DNA of 64,000 nucleotides from Phallusia fumigata (taxonomy: Eukaryota > Chordata > Ascidiacea > Phlebobranchia > Ascidiidae): the NCBI GenBank assembly GCA_008931825.1, contig QXVZ01001074.1, positions 62,001 through 126,000 on the forward strand. Direction: 5' to 3'. The stretch's first letter is position 1; every line of letters begins with the position of its first letter. The notes beneath the pieces were generated by a model. The model had not been told where the DNA came from and did no database searches. It saw nothing but the letters and a program-made list of their open reading frames with translations. The translations under genes and the position numbers were made by a program. Shown piece after piece: positions 58,115 to 64,000 of the stretch.

Positions 58115-58260
58115 TGGCTATACATGTGTAAGAAGCTTAAGGGACATTGCTCCGAGCCGGTGGACCAGATGGATTGACCCAAATTGAAGTCACTAAATTA
58201 AAAATTTGAATGGCGTTTGACTGGAAATGGTGCGGTTTATTTTCCCTGTGCTAGGAGATG
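58115..58260 (+). repeat. SINE-like element, third copy
   Basis: AAGAAGCTTAAGGGACATTG then GTGGACCAGATGGATTGACC and CAAATTGAAGTCACTAA align with the 53744 copy, and the ATTGACCCAAATTGAAG core also with the 37420 copy. The head is not tRNA-like here. Confidence 0.55.
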
Positions 58261-58908
58261 TCCCTGCAGCAAAGGGGACTCTCTGATTGGTTAAGTTCAA
58301 GGTGCACGACGTATTATGCAATAATGTGACACTCTGATCAGTCAAGTTGTGCAATACAGGTGACCACGTTTGGGTTGCAAGATATGGCAGTAGTGGTGGA
58401 TATTTGTACGTGATATCATTTGCGGTAACTCTGTGTACATGTGTTTAGCACGTGTTTATCCTTAGAGACGAGTGTGCTGGCGTGCTTGCCGCTAGACGGC
58501 CTACAGTGCTGTGTGACCGCTACAAAGCAAACAGAGAATCATACCAAACCTCAGTTTCAGTTGTGACCTGAGTTTAGCGTCGCACCACTCAATCAAAATC
58601 AAATAGTCAATCATATGTCCTGTGCACCAAATGCCCAAAAATATATTCCTATATTTAGTAATTTTTGTAAATATTTAGTTGTGCTTCTCGGGAGAACCTC
58701 CCTTTTTCCGGAGGTATGGGACCTTTATTGTCCCGTTCCCCTTTTATTTGGCCCTCCTGCTCCTGCCTAGAAATTATAACACAGTATATTTGTTCTAATT
58801 ATATACAATTTGCCAACAAAAACATTAAATACCAACCAACAAACAGCACAAACAATATAGTCGGGAATATCTGTACAGTGGTGAAAAGTATAGCCACAAT
58901 CTACAAGT

Positions 58909-61900
58909 TTACATTATAACGCAAACAGAGGAACGGAATAATGACATGCTTTGGGCTTTTCCTTTGAATGCTTTCTCCATGGTGATAGCAACTTGCTCCT
59001 TTGGCAGAGTTATCTTCCTTTTTGTAATCGGATTGACGCAGTTTCCAGAATTCGAGTGGGCGAGGAACGCTTCACTCTCTAGCATGTTGCGAAATATGCT
59101 ATCACAATGGTCATTGCGCATTGTGCTCCTGCCAGGCTTAGCGGACAGAATCGCATTGTTTTTTCGTGTAATCATATTTAGTGGAGCTCTGATACCAATG
59201 GATTGCATCAGATTCTCGTAGGCAATTTGATAAGTTTCGTCCATTCCCAGCTCATTCAAAAGTGTGTGACGTTTTGATTCCTGTGAATTGGTTTGGTTGC
59301 TGCTATCATTGTCACGGCATTCGCTGTATTCATCGGTCGAATTGGGTTGTTTGCCTTGTTTTGACTCGATTCCCAGCTTGACATCGAGGTCTTTGCCGGC
59401 CTCCTTGAGTGGTATTTTCATCACGTTGACAGCTCGGTCATCGGGTCGTTTCAGTTTTCCAGTTTGAGCTAACTCTGCGTCTGTATATTCTGTGCAAGTG
59501 CATAAAAAAGATTAAACTGACATTAGGCGTTGAACATTGGCCGTCATACACCTACTTGGTTTCATTTGTTCTGTAGCAATGCGGGGTGATGAACCGCCTT
59601 TCGGACTCCTGCAACATATACAACATCATATACATGATCATTCAATCACATAGTTTAAACAAACGCTTAAAGCAAAAACTCACAAAATACGTGTTCCCTC
59701 AAAATCCAGATTCTCTACAAAAAGAAGTGTAAATTTATGGGTTTGTATTAACTGCCATTGGATAGAAAGATTTTTATAATAATGTGAAGATTGTTTCGTA
59801 CCTTCAAGCCAAAACGTATTGATTACTCGCCCTTTTATGTTCAAAATAGCGTTTTTTGTCATCTTGTATTTGAGGTACGGTTCAAGGTACTCCATGCAAC
59901 TATCGCTTATTTGAATTTTTTGACTCTGGAAAGTATGTTTCAATTGTAAGTAATTTTTATTTCACAACAGGCCACGCTGTGAGATTTACCATGCTTGTCG
60001 CTTCAAGTTTTGAAGCAATATGGACAGTGTCACCAAATAAACAGTAGCGAGGAATTTTGTGACCCACCAATCCAGCAATTACCGCCCCACAATGTAGTCC
60101 TGCAAATGCGTTATCGGTTAATACACGAATTACCTTTTAACAAAACTGAATTCTCACCGATGCGTATATTAATCGGGCTTCCGGAATTGGGATCCAAGAC
60201 ACTTTTCACCTTTTCTAGCATTTCCATCGCCATGTCTGCCATGTTTTTGGCATGAAACTCATCAAACGTTGGGGCTCCCGACACACACATAAAGCCATCG
60301 GCTACTGTTTCAACTTTGTAAGTATTAAATTTTAAACACAATCCGTCGAAAATTCCGACCATCATATTTAGGGTCTTCATGATCTCGTGAGGTTGGATGC
60401 TCTTACACATTTTTGCAAAATTCACCACATCGCTGAACAATATTGTCACATCATGGTATTTCTGTAAGTTTGAAAGTTGCGAGATGAAAAACTTAAATCC
60501 CAAACCAAAAAAAAAGAATAAATGATATCAAACCAAGCGCTCAGTACCTCACAAAGGCTGACTGAAGTGTTTCCCTGTCGCAAACTGCTGGCAATTTCCT
60601 TTGGTATCATACTATACAACAAATCATCGATTTTGCGTTGATTGCAACCAAGGTTTTCAATCATTTCTTCCAGGCGGGAGTTTTTCCCCTTGAAATAAGT
60701 ACGTAGAAAATTCACAACCACAAACTCGCTTTTATTTATGTGTTGCTTTAAACCTGTTCCAGATCCAAAGCCAGTTTGTACTCGGTGGTTTGCTGTGGAC
60801 CGTGCAACACCATGTCTCTACTTAAATCATGAAATGTCAAGTCGTTTACGAAGGTGCCAAGGTCGTGCATTTTGTTCAAATCATCCATCCTGCAAAAATC
60901 GTCTATCCGACTTTTCGTGTAGATATCAGGTTTGCAACTTACGTTTTTACTTACATGAAAGTTGCCAGAAAAATGACCAGACCCCATTCTTCTATGTACA
61001 ACATTTGACCTCGGAGTTTGATAAAGTGAGTGGTCTGCATCCGGAAGTGTCGTAAATCTAACAAATTTTAACCGGGTTAAGTAAAATTACCGGAAAACTG
61101 AATATCATTTTCAACACACTAACCCTTATTGACTTTGTTTGATTTTACTGTTGACTTGACGGAAGTAAGCTCGAACACGTTGTTGGCGTGAACGCGTACC
61201 TAAAGTAGCCATGAAAAGTCATATTTTTTCATCAAAAATAAATTCTCCGAGTTTACTTACGTTGTCCCACGTCAAATCACATCCCAACGGCCGTGTCATA
61301 AAAAATGTTTCATTTAACCTCTTTCTTTCCAGGCCTTTACAAATTATGTCCAGTCCGTGCCCCGTGCTCAAAATCAGAAGTCTGTAAACAAATGTTGTAG
61401 GTCTCCAAACGTTTTGGAATCATACATAGTTATTTTAGTCACAACCCACCGTTCATCAAACACCACGTGAAAAGGAAAAAGTTCAAAAAATGCGTTCATC
61501 GGAAAAATTAGGTCATTTTTGCTTCGTATAGCCCGCTTTGCGCTAACTACCGACTGGCATGTTATGTACTCGCTGTTGTTGTAGTCCAATCTGAAATAAA
61601 ATTAAGGCTATCGATCGAATGCTTTGCACTTTAAGTTTGTAAGCCATAAAAAATGGAGAAACCTGTAAACAGCTAACATCGCATCTCCAGTGAATCCATG
61701 TTGCGTGATTTGAATGGCAACATCAATTGTGAAGAATTTCTGTGCAATTGCGTGTAGAAGGCCCTGGACGTAGTACATAAAACCGGTGAACGTTCTTCGG
61801 CTTCGGTAATGAATTTCAAGCCCATCGCTATCCTCTTCAGCAACCTGAAAACTACAAAAAAACATTGCAAGAATAAGCACAAACGTGCTATCAAGTTAAT

Positions 61901-62862
61901 CGAACTGACGAAATTGCACAAAATCAAATCTAATCTGGACAATAATAATTTATTTACGTGGCAATTTTGGTCTATAATCTTACCTCGGTGGCTGTATTTC
62001 GTTAAAATTTGTTCGGTAATATTCATGCATACAATCCAATCCAATCAGAAAGTCTTTGAAAGTTCTTCCCAAAACCTTGGTGATTCGGTCATTTCTACAT
62101 AGATGTCAACACATTAACAATAAAATATATTCATTAGGATGAGATCTTAAAATGCAAGACCAAGACAAATTATGAAACGTACTAAACGTCAAGTGCAATA
62201 AAGTCATGTGATAATCACACGACCTAAAATAATTTTTAAACATCATTACAGATAACACTACCTAGAACAGCTTTAAACACAGTTATACGTGGTAATGAAA
62301 AAAGACACTCTTTTGTATTTCTTTTTTTCTTAATTAAAAAATGCATCAAATACCGAATTTGTGCAATATAATTGATGAAATGGCGTCCGGCTGATTCCAT
62401 TATTGTTTCAATCGCGATTCCTGTGATATCGCTGGTGGCGTTTGCGATCATCGGGATAAGTTGTTCATCGTATATCTGATAAAGTCACAAAGCTGCACCA
62501 TTAGACGAAAACAAGTGCACCAGTAAGCATTGTTGACATCATGACAAATAATCATGAAAATATCACATGGGTAATGTAATCAAACACTTCAGGAATATTT
62601 AATGCGCAAGAACCAGTAAAGAATTCCTTTTACCAGCACAATGTCACACCTAAAACCACGTATGCAACTTTGAATGTGTGCCTGGGTTATTGTGTATGCG
62701 TAATTTAGCACAAACAAATTGAAAAAACTGGTTAATATTTACCTTGTGCGTTGTAAACACTGTACTTGATATATCTGCAGTTCCGACTACACTTTGCCAA
62801 ATCTTATCGCCATAAACATGCTTTATGCAGTTGGCCATACTGTCTAAAATTAGCCCATACAT
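58909..62862 (-). CDS. GUCY1B2: Soluble guanylate cyclase beta-type subunit with CaaX tail (GUCY1B2-like)
   Basis: Sixteen minus-strand exons: 62862-62743, 62475-62354, 62094-61984, 61851-61663, 61590-61450, 61381-61261, 61199-61124, 61057-60955, 60889-60754, 60688-60548, 60461-60158, 60099-59990, 59925-59802, 59714-59684, 59608-59556, 59489-58909; 820 residues. It should make cGMP when nitric oxide binds its haem. An H-NOX domain begins [18 protein letters not shown]; the haem ligand is His104 (LDCMH) and the haem-propionate motif Y133-R-S135-R-R137 is intact, so it is beta-type. A PAS-like region, a coiled coil and the cyclase domain ([15 protein letters not shown]) follow. Both metal Asp (431, 475), guanine-site Glu471 and Cys541 are present. 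The usual beta Asn548 and Arg552 are His and Lys here, an alpha-like state. A roughly 190-residue polar extension ends in CVIM, a consensus prenylation box; a prenylation box is known for GUCY1B2. Membrane attachment and the need for a partner are inferred. Confidence 0.92.
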
Positions 62863-63796
62863 TGTGAAGTTGTTGCGTTGACTTTCGGATATACAAGCTA
62901 TCTTAAAAACTCAAAACACTGGTTGCTGCGAGTATACACTTGCAGCGAAATGAATAAATGAAGGGGAGAAATATATTGCGCTGTTCCTTCTGGATTCGGT
63001 GTACTTCTGCTTGTGACATTTAGCTGGATTATTTTGCAACAAACGCCATGCGCATTGCTAAATCCATTCAATGCTTGATTGTGTGGATTTGCACATGACA
63101 GGTCTGACGTTATCTTCACTGTGTCTTGGTTGATGTGAATTTTAATGAACAGCAGTATGTCAGCAAAAGACGCTTTTTTGCGCTTTTCTGTGGTGTATCG
63201 CCGCGTAAAAAGCGTTTGTGTAAAAGTGGCTTAGCGAAGCAAATTCGTACGTTATTTACAACTGACTTATTATTTTTTACTGAAATAGTTGTAGGAGTAT
63301 ACCAAACATGTAAACGGCCCGCTAAAACCTTTTAAGCCCAACACACAAGCCCCGAAACAAACAGCCTAAAATGGTTTGCAATAATAAAACAACATCAAAT
63401 TCAAACTACATCGCTAAATTTACCTTGAACGGTTAAAAAAACGTAACTAACAAGTGATTGACAGACTACACAAAACAATATGACTCAATTATGCTTGCTT
63501 TGTCAGGAGGCAGGCGAGTGGCCTAAACAAAAATATTTTGGAGGGCGTCACCTTGTGACACACCAATTTAATTTTTTTATGTCTCGTACTTGCATGTTGT
63601 ATTGTGGTTTTATGCATGTTGCGTTGCGTTTTGCTCATTTGCTCAGGCAGGTTTGGCGTTTTTTATGCAACAGACTACTACAACTACCAATGCGTTGTTT
63701 GTACAAATCTTTGTTACAAAGACAAAAAAAATTGTGAATGCTGTTTAATTGTTTAAACTTTATGTTCTTTTTTCTGTGAACCTATAAAGTTTTAAA
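62863..63796. other. Divergent intergenic interval upstream of the cyclase gene
   Basis: Start regions of two divergent genes. Frames at 63126 and 63480 (the latter starting with LCLLCQ and a distant His pair) are too short and lack homologues I know, so they are not called. Confidence 0.45.
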
Positions 63797-64000
63797 ATGG
63801 CTGAAGTAGAACTGTGGTTAAACCAAGATGTTTTTAACTTTGGTGTGGTTTATGCACACGTAAAATTGTCTGTAACATACTTAAGAAAAGTTGTTACTTA
63901 TGCAAAAAGCAAAGGAAAAGATGGTGGCTACCCTGAACTCAGCTGGAATATTTGGAAGCACATGGCTGTCAACAAAATGTTAATGGATGAAGATTTAGCT
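63797..64000 (+). CDS. Unidentified gene, first 68 codons (runs off the window)
   Basis: An open frame from ATG 63797 (context TTAAAATGG) to the window end without a stop. It begins MAEVELWLNQDVFNFGVVYA and later has KSKGKDGGYPELSWNIWKHM. The start is acidic and without a signal peptide, so a cytosolic or nuclear product is likely. Codon use and the mix of residues look coding. I do not recognise the family. It is divergent from the guanylate cyclase gene. Confidence 0.5.
   Translation, partial: MAEVELWLNQDVFNFGVVYAHVKLSVTYLRKVVTYAKSKGKDGGYPELSWNIWKHMAVNKMLMDEDLA

Larger units (their letters stand above)
57166..58908. other. Intergenic with repeat fragments
   Basis: No gene supported. It contains a possible hAT end near 57499 and a SINE-like copy near 58120, listed separately. 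The CpG-rich 57720-57900 stretch has no conserved frame. Confidence 0.45.

Overview
The window looks like animal nuclear DNA, most probably from a solitary ascidian (Ciona-like tunicate). Reasons: AT-rich sequence, compact genes split into many short exons with GT-AG introns of roughly 50-700 bp, chordate-type protein families, and two minus-strand genes separated by only 3 nt, an arrangement typical of tunicate spliced-leader operons. The species call is inference. All gene models were built by hand by matching splice sites and reading phase; each complete model closes to a whole number of codons.

Layout, left to right. 1-2134 (+): last seven exons of a GREB1-like gene. 5428-8008 (+): transcription elongation factor TFIIS (TCEA). 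About 11500-11640: an isolated TATA promoter. 13088-14274 (+): a small secreted peptide precursor with a predicted disulfide ring and an amidation site, not matched to any family I know. 16454-24492 and 27357-31333 (+): a tandem pair of type II transmembrane serine proteases. 33512-35249 (-): TMEM234 and NR2C2AP in a two-gene operon-like unit. 35855-36685 (+): mitochondrial ribosome recycling factor, divergent from that unit. 40032-40874 (+): an intronless leucine-rich-repeat protein. 42358-49914 (+): a 19-exon, 945-residue EF-hand protein of unknown function. 50252-52733 (-): splicing protein MFAP1. 54551-57165 (-): pseudouridine synthase PUS1. 58909-62862 (-): an atypical soluble guanylate cyclase subunit resembling GUCY1B2, ending in a CaaX box. 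63797-64000 (+): start of an unidentified gene cut by the window edge.

The window contains three single n bases (4938, 21729, 48009). Each sits exactly at the junction of two near-identical blocks: the left block ends at the n and the right block begins at it. That is the geometry of two overlapping, slightly divergent contig ends placed head to tail. I read them as unmerged allelic overlaps, not biological duplications. They falsely double exons of TCEA and of the first protease.

Functionally the genes are mostly independent housekeeping loci (TCEA, MFAP1, PUS1, MRRF, TMEM234, NR2C2AP). The accessory content is the protease pair, the peptide precursor, the unusual cyclase and scattered SINE-like repeats. 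No CRISPR array, rRNA, complete tRNA gene, retrovirus-like element or Polinton was recognised.
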